Positions 1 through 7,332 of a stretch of DNA of 61,002 nucleotides are shown piece by piece. Each line of letters opens with the position of its first letter. The stretch's first letter is position 1. This DNA is from an uncultured Candidatus Saccharibacteria bacterium. GTDB lineage: Bacteria > Patescibacteriota > Saccharimonadia > Saccharimonadales > Saccharimonadaceae. The notes beneath the pieces were generated by a model, which was given only the letters and a program-made list of their open reading frames with translations, did no database searches and was not told the DNA's origin. The position numbers and the translations under genes were made by a program. The DNA is taken from contig CAMKRV010000002.1 of NCBI GenBank assembly GCA_946415265.1, positions 1-61,002 on the forward strand, given 5' to 3'.

Positions 1-1
1 T

Positions 2-1318
2 GTATATGCAGTAGGATATAGTAATAATGAAGATGGCAATACTAAACTCATTAACGCAGAACACCCTGAATACAGTATAGACACAGGATTAGCGACCAGT
101 GGATTAATCTCTAATTGGGCTATGAAGTTAAACAATATACCAGACGATCCTTCTCCTACTCCACCTACTATAGAAAGTGACTATAATAATGTCTATGGCA
201 TAGTACCACCATATTGGACTAAGGTAGCAGGAAGAGCTAGTGGTACTACAGATATGGCTGAGGGATCATCTTTTACTACTACTTATGCGGTATATGCATC
301 ATCTAGTCAGTATGCTGGGACTTATAATGGGCAGGTGAAGTATTTGCTTATGCATCCTAGTTCTAATGATAAATATAAATTCTACATGCAAGACGTGGCA
401 AATTGGCAAAATGCAATACTAAACCCCGGAGATACTTTACTCGCTACTGATGCTAGAGATAATAAAGAATATTGGGTTACCAGATTAGCTGATGGACATA
501 TCTGGATGACACAGAATCTAGACTTAGAGATAGGCGGTACCAATACAGCCCCACTTAACTCCAATAATACAGACATTAGCACTACCGCATCCGGTAGTGG
601 CATCTATACAGATGGCTATACAGAACAAGATGGCGTCTGGACTTGGAATCCAGTCTCTACCGCTATCACCTCTAACTACTATATTGACGATATCACCGTT
701 GAGCCATCTGCTTGGCCGACCAACAACTACACCACTCCATACTCAGCCGAAGGCGGTGACACGTATTACTATACCTCCAATAACACTAATAACGACACAA
801 GATACAATTCGCTTCAAGATTGCAAAAACGCAAGCCATACCGAAGATGAATGCAAACGTTACTTTGCTGGTAACTATTACAACTGGTCTGCCGCTATAGC
901 GTCTAATAATTCTACTAATATAGGCAGTACAGCAGGAGAAATCGCCTCTAACTCCATCTGCCCTAAAGGTTGGCGTCTTCCTAATGCCTCACAAACAGAT
1001 AACGTTAACAATGAATTTGGTAGGATGTTATATGGAGAAGGCATTACCGCAGCTTTATCAAATGGCAATGAATTTGTAGGTTATTACAATGGTGTTACTA
1101 GTTTTAACAAGCTACGTTCTAGTCCTTACTACTTTGTGCGGTCTGGCTATATCAATGGCGGTACCCTGAACAGTCCCGGCTTCGACGGCCTCTACTGGTC
1201 TAGTACGGCTAGCAGTAGTACCAACGCTTACCGCCTGAGCTTTAGTGTTACTGGTATCTACCCAGCCCGTAGTCTCAGTAGGTACTACGGGTGGTCTGTA
1301 CGCTGTGTTGCTCGCTGA
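2..1318 (+). CDS. FISUMP-domain surface protein, 5' end outside window
   Basis: This is the C-terminal part of a secreted cell-surface protein. The open frame runs unbroken from base 2, so the start lies upstream of the window. The segment before the Met at 122 aligns with the other three family members here (a VYAVGY-like stretch, then SNWAMKL). FISUMP hallmarks follow in order: WMTQNLDL, NYYNWSAAIAS, SICPKGWRLP, YFVRSGYI, YWSST and the terminal GWSVRCVAR. The last 60 or so residues have a C-type-lectin-like layout in which the framework is fixed and the positions between vary among paralogues. A CdiA-like nuclease gene follows after 90 bp, as at 20 kb. Ligand unknown; a surface or host-contact role is inference. 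Confidence 0.85.
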   Translation, partial: VYAVGYSNNEDGNTKLINAEHPEYSIDTGLATSGLISNWAMKLNNIPDDPSPTPPTIESDYNNVYGIVPPYWTKVAGRASGTTDMAEGSSFTTTYAVYASSSQYAGTYNGQVKYLLMHPSSNDKYKFYMQDVANWQNAILNPGDTLLATDARDNKEYWVTRLADGHIWMTQNLDLEIGGTNTAPLNSNNTDISTTASGSGIYTDGYTEQDGVWTWNPVSTAITSNYYIDDITVEPSAWPTNNYTTPYSAEGGDTYYYTSNNTNNDTRYNSLQDCKNASHTEDECKRYFAGNYYNWSAAIASNNSTNIGSTAGEIASNSICPKGWRLPNASQTDNVNNEFGRMLYGEGITAALSNGNEFVGYYNGVTSFNKLRSSPYYFVRSGYINGGTLNSPGFDGLYWSSTASSSTNAYRLSFSVTGIYPARSLSRYYGWSVRCVAR

Positions 1319-1408
1319 TTTAAATAAATAACCCTAAACGAAATAAAGTTAAGCGTAAGCTACTGGTGGGGGGTTGAATTCCCCACCTCTATATGCTAGT
1401 GTGCTACT
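1319..1408 (+). other. Conserved FISUMP-nuclease linker with hairpin
   Basis: The 90-bp gap contains AAGCGTAAGCTA followed by a G-run/C-run hairpin (GGTGGGG ... CCCCACC) just before the nuclease start. The corresponding gap in the 20-kb locus keeps the AACCCTA start, the AAGCGTAAGCTA string and a GGGG/CCCC hairpin, although the bases between have diverged. There is no T-run after the hairpin here, so read-through into the nuclease gene is plausible. Confidence 0.5.
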
Positions 1409-1795
1409 ATGAAAGCAAAATATAATATCGTGATACCGGAGAATATTTACCCCAGGCCCACTACTAGAGAGATATCGGCTGCATATATTTTGGCAGGATA
1501 TTTTAAAGCAGATATAAAATTTATCCCACGCAGTAATCAGAGAACACCAGATTTTCTAATTAATAATTTGCGTTGGGAGTTAAAGACTCCTACCGGCACT
1601 GGCAAATATAATATTCAACATTTATTGCATTCCGCAATTCAACAGTCTAAAAATATTATAGTTGATGCGAGATTCTCCAAAATGCATATTGCAAAAATAA
1701 AAAACGAATTAAGATATCATAGCAGCGTTACTACCAAAGGTATCAAAAACCTTCTCCTTATTTCAAAAGATAAGAAAATTGTTGTAATTATTTAG
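1409..1795 (+). CDS. Standalone CdiA C-terminal-like tRNase/nuclease domain protein
   Basis: A 128-residue soluble protein without signal peptide. The pattern RTPDFLINNLRWELKTPTG, then an NIIVDARFSK segment and a closing LLLISKDKK strand, matches the PD-(D/E)XK-like C-terminal tRNase domain known from CdiA-type contact toxins (Asp in PDF, Glu-X-Lys in WELK). The family usually sits at the end of a large secreted protein, whereas here the domain is a free ORF downstream of a FISUMP surface gene. A paralogue lies at 19658-20044 in the same relative position. No immunity-like ORF is visible beside it. Assignment is by motif reading; the substrate is unproven. Confidence 0.65.
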   Translation: MKAKYNIVIPENIYPRPTTREISAAYILAGYFKADIKFIPRSNQRTPDFLINNLRWELKTPTGTGKYNIQHLLHSAIQQSKNIIVDARFSKMHIAKIKNELRYHSSVTTKGIKNLLLISKDKKIVVII

Positions 1796-1819
1796 TATCT
1801 ATGTTATTATGAAACTAGC

Positions 1820-1869
1820 GAAAGCTTGCAGGCAGCGCTGTAATGCGCAGGTTCGGAGCTTTCTTTTTT
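1820..1869 (+). terminator. Structured terminator RNA after nuclease ORF (copy 1)
   Basis: The outer stem GAAAGCTT (1820-1827) pairs with GAGCTTTC (1856-1863) and is followed by a T6 run. An inner stem GCGC (1835-1838) pairs with GCGC (1845-1848). Copy 2 at 19585-19636 keeps both stems through base changes on both sides, and keeps the unpaired AGGTTCGG. The T-run abuts the uvrB stop codon on the other strand. Confidence 0.75.
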
Positions 1870-3977
1870 CACTTCTTCCCATCCATAAAATCTTTAATAC
1901 GCTCTACTTCGTCACGCAAAGCTGCGGCGCGTTCAAACTCTAGGTTTGCCGCGGCGAGTTGCATTTCGGAAGATAATTGCTTAATTAATGCCGGCAACTC
2001 ATCCTTTGGTATGCGTTTAATATCTAGCTTATTTTCCTTCTCTTTTTCTGGAATTATCGCGCGTAGGCCCGCCGAAATTTCCTTTTGCACGGAGTGCGGT
2101 GTGATGTGATGCTTTTCGTTATATTCTTGTTGGATTTCGCGCCGCCGGTTAGTCTCAGTGATAGCTTTTTCCATGCTCTCGGTAATAAAGTTTGCATACA
2201 TTATTACTTTGCCTTCTTCGTGGCGCGCCGCCCGGCCTATTGTCTGGATTAGAGCAGACTCGCTCCTCAAAAACCCTTCCTTATCCGCATCCAGTATTGC
2301 CACTAGCGATACTTCTGGTAAATCTAATCCTTCGCGTAATAAATTAATTCCTACCAGTACATCATATACGCCGGCACGTAAATCTCGCAAGATGTCGCCT
2401 CGTTCCAAAGTATCTATATCGGAATGGATATAGGCAGTTTTTACGCCGCGTTCTTTCAAATGGTCCGTTAAATCTTCCGCCATCCGCTTCGTCAATGTAG
2501 TAATTAGCGTACGCTGACCTTTCGCAATACGTTTGTCTATTTCTTCCATCAAGTCGTCTATCTGCCCGTCTGATGAACGCACTTCTATTTCCGGATCCAG
2601 TAGTCCTGTCGGGCGAATTACCTGCTCGGCCGGCGCTGGGGATACTTCTAACTCGTATTCTCCCGGTGTAGCCGATACATATATCGCTTGATTAATGCGC
2701 GCCTGGAATTCGCCATAAGTCAGTGGCCTATTATCCAGAGCAGAAGGCAAACGGAACCCATAATCCACCAAATTTAATTTTCGCGCGTGGTCACCGTTGT
2801 ACATCCCACGTACCTGTGGCAAGGTCATGTGGCTTTCATCCACTATCAGTAAGAAATCTTCCGGGAAGAAATCCAGCAATGTGGCCGGCGGTTCACCCGC
2901 ACGGCGTCCATCTAGGTGGCGCGAATAATTTTCAATTCCCTTCACAAATCCAGTCTCTTTTAGCATTTCCAAATCATACTTGGTGCGCTGGCTCAGCCTT
3001 TGCGCCTCCAAATATTTCTGATGCTTTTCAAAATATTTTAATCTATCGTCAAACTCTGCACGAATTGTCACCAATGCTTGCTCCAGCTGATCCATTGGTG
3101 TAGCATAATGGGTGTTTGGGAAGATATGAATATGATCCGGTTTCTCGCGCACTTCAAAAGTTAGCGGATCTACGATTTTTACTTCTTCCAAATCGTCAAA
3201 GCCAAATTCAAACCTATAGGCATACTCACCATTGGCTGGATACAAATCTATCGTATCACCCATCACCCGGAAGTTCCCGCGTTCAAATGCTAGGTCGTTT
3301 CTGTGATATTGCATTGCCACTAGTGCACGGATAAAATCAAGCTGATTTAAAGAGATGTGCGAAAGTTCTTCTGAAGGGGGTTCGGAGCCTGGCAAGGCGA
3401 GAAGTAGCGCGCCACCCCCGTGGCGACGGGCGGTGGCGACGCGCCCCGAAGAAGAATCTTTCGACATCTCAGTAAACCAGCCATCCTTATTACGCCATAG
3501 CGGCAACGACATTTCCAAATAATGCATCGGTGAACCAATGCCATAAATACAAGATACCGAAGAAATCACAATTACATCGCGCCGCGTCAGCAATGCTTCC
3601 GTCGCACCATGTCTTAGTCTATCTATCTCATCATTAATCGCCGAATCTTTCTCGATATAAGTATCGGTAGATGCAATATAGGCTTCTGGCTGATAATAAT
3701 CAAAGTAACTCACAAAATAATGCACTTCATTTTCAGGGAAAAACTCGCGAAATTCCGAATACAACTGTGCGGCTAAAGTTTTATTATGTGCCAAAATTAA
3801 CGTCGGCTTTTGCACGTTTTGAATAATATTCGCCATCGTAAACGTCTTACCGGAGCCTGTCACGCCTAGCAACGTCTGCTCGTGCGTGCCTGCCAAAATA
3901 CCATCCGTCAACTGTTTTATCGCTGAAGGCTGATCGCCCGTGGGCTGATATTTTGACACCAATTTAAATTTAGGCAT
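1869..3977 (-). CDS. uvrB: UvrABC excinuclease subunit B, with in-frame palindromic insert
   Basis: DNA-damage recognition helicase-like subunit of nucleotide excision repair. It starts [12 protein letters not shown] and has Walker [13 protein letters not shown], the beta-hairpin region [18 protein letters not shown] and the [17 protein letters not shown] motif that contacts UvrC at the C-terminus. At 702 residues it is longer than usual. The excess is a foreign stretch at about residues 169-209 encoded by a palindromic element (3352-3470) just before the [18 protein letters not shown] segment. TATAAT lies 8 nt before the ATG, so the mRNA is probably leaderless. Confidence 0.97.
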   Translation of the reverse strand: MPKFKLVSKYQPTGDQPSAIKQLTDGILAGTHEQTLLGVTGSGKTFTMANIIQNVQKPTLILAHNKTLAAQLYSEFREFFPENEVHYFVSYFDYYQPEAYIASTDTYIEKDSAINDEIDRLRHGATEALLTRRDVIVISSVSCIYGIGSPMHYLEMSLPLWRNKDGWFTEMSKDSSSGRVATARRHGGGALLLALPGSEPPSEELSHISLNQLDFIRALVAMQYHRNDLAFERGNFRVMGDTIDLYPANGEYAYRFEFGFDDLEEVKIVDPLTFEVREKPDHIHIFPNTHYATPMDQLEQALVTIRAEFDDRLKYFEKHQKYLEAQRLSQRTKYDLEMLKETGFVKGIENYSRHLDGRRAGEPPATLLDFFPEDFLLIVDESHMTLPQVRGMYNGDHARKLNLVDYGFRLPSALDNRPLTYGEFQARINQAIYVSATPGEYELEVSPAPAEQVIRPTGLLDPEIEVRSSDGQIDDLMEEIDKRIAKGQRTLITTLTKRMAEDLTDHLKERGVKTAYIHSDIDTLERGDILRDLRAGVYDVLVGINLLREGLDLPEVSLVAILDADKEGFLRSESALIQTIGRAARHEEGKVIMYANFITESMEKAITETNRRREIQQEYNEKHHITPHSVQKEISAGLRAIIPEKEKENKLDIKRIPKDELPALIKQLSSEMQLAAANLEFERAAALRDEVERIKDFMDGKK
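3352..3470 (+). repeat. Palindromic element inside uvrB (119 bp)
   Basis: The outer arms GAGATGTGCGAAAG (from 3352) and CTTTCGACATCTC (to 3470) are inverted repeats, continued by TTCTTC/GAAGAA. The core carries GGGGGTTCGGAGC, GCGAGAAGTAGCG and the hairpin CCCGTGGCGACGGG (3417-3430), itself flanked by CCACC/GGTGG and GCGCG/CGCGC. The element is open in the uvrB frame. Its core is nearly the same as the one in the pseudouridine synthase gene at 11.7 kb, but its outer arms are unrelated in sequence. Confidence 0.85.
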
Positions 3978-4051
3978 ATACCTAAATTATACCATATTCG
4001 CCTTTCTTGACCGCCGCTGCTGAGTTCGTTAAAATAAAACAAAGGAGTAAT

Positions 4052-4558
4052 ATGAAAAGTATAGTTGTTTATTATTCACGTCCAGACGAAAATTACGGAG
4101 TAGGTGATGTAGAAATCGGTAATACTGAATTTTTGGCTAAAGAAATCATCAAGCAAACCGGTGCCGATGAATTCAAAATTGAACCAAAAGTTCCCTATCC
4201 TAAAAATTACATGGACTGTGTAAATCAGGCTACCGAGGAACTTAAAAACAATGCTCGCCCAGAATATCTTGGCGATGTAGACTTAAAAGATTACGATACA
4301 ATTTATCTTGGTTATCCTATTTGGTGGGGTGATTTGCCAATGGTTTGCTACGCTTTTCTAGAAAATCACGATCTTACCGGTAAGACTATTATCCCATTTA
4401 ACACCCACGAAGGTTCGGGTAATTCCGGCACTTATGCCAAGTTGCAATCCAAGTTCCCTGCCGCCACTTTTAAAGGTGATGGTTTTAATATGTCTGGCCA
4501 CGAGGCGCGCACTAAGGAAGGTGCCGCTAAGATTTCAGGCTGGCTACAAACTCTATAA
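4052..4558 (+). CDS. Flavodoxin family protein
   Basis: A 168-residue FMN-binding electron carrier or NAD(P)H-dependent reductase-like protein. It begins MKSIVVYYSRPDENYGVGD, where the loop after the first strand normally binds the FMN phosphate. YLGYPIWWGDLPM and FNTHEGSGNSGTY are the other flavin-contact loops. An in-frame codon 45 nt upstream lacks a ribosome binding site, whereas AAAGGAG stands 5 nt before the ATG at 4052, which decides the start. The electron donor and acceptor are unknown. Confidence 0.9.
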   Translation: MKSIVVYYSRPDENYGVGDVEIGNTEFLAKEIIKQTGADEFKIEPKVPYPKNYMDCVNQATEELKNNARPEYLGDVDLKDYDTIYLGYPIWWGDLPMVCYAFLENHDLTGKTIIPFNTHEGSGNSGTYAKLQSKFPAATFKGDGFNMSGHEARTKEGAAKISGWLQTL

Positions 4559-4561
4559 ATT

Positions 4562-4780
4562 ATGGCAAAATATCTAATCACCGTAAAACCCGGCACTTCA
4601 CAGGAAAAGGTTGTAGAAACTGCTCCTGGCGAGCTAACTATACACCTCCGTGCCAAGCCTCACGATGGCGAAGCCAATACGGCGCTCATCAAAATTTTAG
4701 CTAAGTATTTTGGTATTCCAAAAACTAGCATCAAAATTATTCGTGGTGCCAAATCTCGCACCAAAACTATTGAATTTTAG
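4562..4780 (+). CDS. DUF167 (YggU-like) family protein
   Basis: A 72-residue protein with the DUF167 pattern: ITVKPGTSQEKV, the central LRAKPHDGEANTALIKILAKYFG and SIKIIRGAKSRTKTI. The family is widespread and of unknown function. It starts three bases after the flavodoxin stop, so the two are probably co-transcribed. Its stop overlaps the last bases of the convergent LysM-CHAP gene. Confidence 0.9.
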   Translation: MAKYLITVKPGTSQEKVVETAPGELTIHLRAKPHDGEANTALIKILAKYFGIPKTSIKIIRGAKSRTKTIEF

Positions 4781-5868
4781 TGAATATAATTAAAGTTTCC
4801 TACGATACTGGCTGGGAAAGTGGAGCGAATTACGCGGTATGGAATACCATAGTTCATTTCCGTTACCACGATAGAACCATCCGGATTAACCGCTTCAACA
4901 TACCCTACGTGGCCATACCAGCCAGAGGTACTCTGAATCACTGCACCAGCTGCTGGTGTACGGTCCACCAAATAGCCATAGGCTGCCGCATTGCGTGCCC
5001 AGGTATTAGCATTACCTAGCATATTCGGCAAATCCTGGCGCTTATACCATGCCCATTGCGTACACTGGCCAGCTCCATAGGGGCCACCTAAGCCATAGAA
5101 GTAACCTATCACTTCTATATTTTCGCGCTGAGAAGTATTACCCAGATAAGTATAAGTATAGGTGGTGGTTGGGCGGGCTACCACTACTGGCGGCGCCACA
5201 TACTCTGGTCGCTCCTTTTCTGGTAACGAGCCACCCTTCACTACAATCCGAATACCTTCAGATATTCCAGATACCTCTAGGTCGTTAAGGGCAATAATTT
5301 CTGCTGCGTTTGAACCGTATTTTTCAGCGATATTTTCCACTGTATCGCCAGATTTCACTGTATATACTATACCAGACGTACTAGGTATATATAACACCGT
5401 ACCTGCCGATACATCGGTGGTTTTTAAGTTGTTAGACCAACGAATATCATCAGCAGAGACATTATATTTACTGGCAATTGTGTTGACATCTTCACCTTCC
5501 GCCACGGTATATTCTATTACGCCACGCGAAGCCGTGATATTGGTTATATTCGGTTTTTCTAATTTACCAGCAGAAGTCTGGCCAGAATCATACATTGTGT
5601 TAGTAATGATATAGTTGGACGCCACATCTGATGCGCTAGCTAGCCCTAAAGCATCTGATAGGTCCGCCACCACATATAATTCTGAAAGCTGATCTGTAGA
5701 TACGTCATAATTATTGGCTGCAAAACTAGATAAGCTTAAACTTACCTCTGAATTGCGCTTGTCTAATGAGCCAATCGTTACTAGTGCTAAGGTAATCACC
5801 CCAGCAACAAGATACGGTAAAAAACTCTTCCACCGTTCAAGATTAACTTTTTTCTTTCTTTTCGTCAT
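4777..5868 (-). CDS. LysM-CHAP peptidoglycan hydrolase
   Basis: A 363-residue secreted cell-wall hydrolase. The order is a basic N-terminus, a membrane segment at about residues 16-33, two LysM repeats (VAEGEDVNTIASKYNVSADD and VKSGDTVENIAEKYGSNAAE) and a C-terminal CHAP amidase/endopeptidase domain. Catalytic Cys is in GAGQCTQWAWYKR and His in GHVGYVEAV, followed by the NYG/FIH strands. It overlaps the upstream RuvX-MltG gene by 4 bp (ATGA), so both are translated from one message. A role in cell-wall remodelling or daughter-cell separation is inferred from the family. Confidence 0.93.
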   Translation of the reverse strand: MTKRKKKVNLERWKSFLPYLVAGVITLALVTIGSLDKRNSEVSLSLSSFAANNYDVSTDQLSELYVVADLSDALGLASASDVASNYIITNTMYDSGQTSAGKLEKPNITNITASRGVIEYTVAEGEDVNTIASKYNVSADDIRWSNNLKTTDVSAGTVLYIPSTSGIVYTVKSGDTVENIAEKYGSNAAEIIALNDLEVSGISEGIRIVVKGGSLPEKERPEYVAPPVVVARPTTTYTYTYLGNTSQRENIEVIGYFYGLGGPYGAGQCTQWAWYKRQDLPNMLGNANTWARNAAAYGYLVDRTPAAGAVIQSTSGWYGHVGYVEAVNPDGSIVVTEMNYGIPYRVIRSTFPASIVGNFNYIH

Positions 5869-7286
5869 AATGCTACATTACAGAGGTTTTGGCAATGACT
5901 GTGAATATTCTGAATATGCTCCGCCTCTGTATAACTATAATACATCATACCGTCGTCTCCTGTCAAGAAGTAAAGATAAGAGGTTTCTGCTGGTTCTGCC
6001 ACTGCAAGAAGGGCCGCTAGCCCTGGATTAGAGATAGGCCCACAGGGTAGCCCCGCATAAAGCCGTGTATTGTAGCAAGAATCTATCGTTAGAGCCGTCT
6101 GATTGTCGCTATACGTCTGTCTATCAGGATCCACCTGTTCAACAGCGTAAGATACCGTTACGTCGCTTCCTAAGGGGATTCCATAATCCAGACGTGTCAA
6201 AAACACTTGCGCCACGGTCGGCATTTCAGGGGTGGGAGCTTCCTTTTGCACAACGGAGGCCAATGTAATTCCCTCAAAAAGTGTTAAACCCTGGGCCGCA
6301 TAGCGCTCCACTAGGCCATTGTCTGTAATTGCTCTTTCCATCCCCGTTAAAAATGTTTTAATGATGTCTTTTACTGGGGTATTTTCATAAAACTCATGCG
6401 TTTCGCCATATAGATATCCTTCTAGGCTAGCCCCCTCTGGGCGCTCTCTTAAAAAATCAAAATCATAGTCGGCATTTAGCGCGGCATCTACCTCTGTAGC
6501 TGTATATCCAGCCTCTATTAGCCCCGCCCGGACTTCTGCCAGAGTCTCCCCTGGCCGAATAGTAAAACTGAACACTTCAGCTTGCATATTGGCCTCTATC
6601 TGGGCGAATTGTTCTTGATATTCTTTGTATCGCTGATCTCTGATAAATAAGGCTACGCCAGTTGCCGCCAGACCCAAAATTGCCAGTATTACTATCCCGG
6701 AAATCCATTTTGTCGCTGTTTTCATCTTATGCTTTGCCTTTTTGGTGTTAAGTTTTACTTTATCCGTCTCCTTTTTCGTGATATTTGCTACATTTTTTCC
6801 TACCCCAGTTGCAGTGGTTTTTAATCCGGCTACCACACCCGTAGACCGCGCAAGATTTTGCGCTTCCTCCTGTGCCATTTTTTCAACAGTGAAGGTCTCC
6901 AAAAAATCCTGCAAGATGATAGATGCGGCCTCGGCATCTATTTCGCCTTTTTCGTAGCGTTTTTTGCGCGATTTAAGCCTTTCTTCTGCTACTACAGAGG
7001 TGAGAGATTCATCCTGAAACCGAATTTTTATCCCCGGTACTTTTTCTACTAAAATCTTAGCAAAATTGCGTACATATAGAGATTGCGCCGTTTCGTTACC
7101 TTCATTACTGCGCGGCAGTCCTAATACAAAGAAATTTGTGTTATTGAGGCGTGCAGTTTTGGCTATTTCCTGCCACTCTGAGCCATCTACATTAATGAAC
7201 CCTACTGGTACCGCAATCCGGGTAGTTGAATCGGCACGGGCCACGCCAATACGCTTTTCTCCCACATCAAGGGCTAAAATTTTCAT
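5865..7286 (-). CDS. RuvX/YqgF - MltG fusion protein
   Basis: A 473-residue protein joining two normally separate genes. Residues 1-130 are the RuvX (YqgF) nuclease-like fold: LALDVGEKRIGVA, FVLGLPRSNEGNE, FQDESLTSVVAEERL and EIDAEAASIILQDFLE. After a lysine-rich linker comes a membrane segment (WISGIVILAILGLAATGVAL), then the MltG endolytic transglycosylase domain with LEGYLYGETHEF, ASVVQKEA, VFLTRLDYGIPLGSDVTV and LPCGPISNPGLAALLA. No ribosome binding site precedes an internal start at the junction. The cytoplasmic half would act in pre-16S rRNA maturation and the outer half would cut nascent glycan strands. AAAGGG precedes the start. Confidence 0.9.
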   Translation of the reverse strand: MKILALDVGEKRIGVARADSTTRIAVPVGFINVDGSEWQEIAKTARLNNTNFFVLGLPRSNEGNETAQSLYVRNFAKILVEKVPGIKIRFQDESLTSVVAEERLKSRKKRYEKGEIDAEAASIILQDFLETFTVEKMAQEEAQNLARSTGVVAGLKTTATGVGKNVANITKKETDKVKLNTKKAKHKMKTATKWISGIVILAILGLAATGVALFIRDQRYKEYQEQFAQIEANMQAEVFSFTIRPGETLAEVRAGLIEAGYTATEVDAALNADYDFDFLRERPEGASLEGYLYGETHEFYENTPVKDIIKTFLTGMERAITDNGLVERYAAQGLTLFEGITLASVVQKEAPTPEMPTVAQVFLTRLDYGIPLGSDVTVSYAVEQVDPDRQTYSDNQTALTIDSCYNTRLYAGLPCGPISNPGLAALLAVAEPAETSYLYFLTGDDGMMYYSYTEAEHIQNIHSHCQNLCNVAL

Positions 7287-7332
7287 TTTAGCCCTTTCTG
7301 ATAGAAATTATCGCCTCTGTTAAACTTCGGCA

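Noticed and set aside
877-1068. Opposite-strand and alternative frames within the FISUMP genes
   Set aside because: They lack start signals and family resemblance and overlap well-supported domains.
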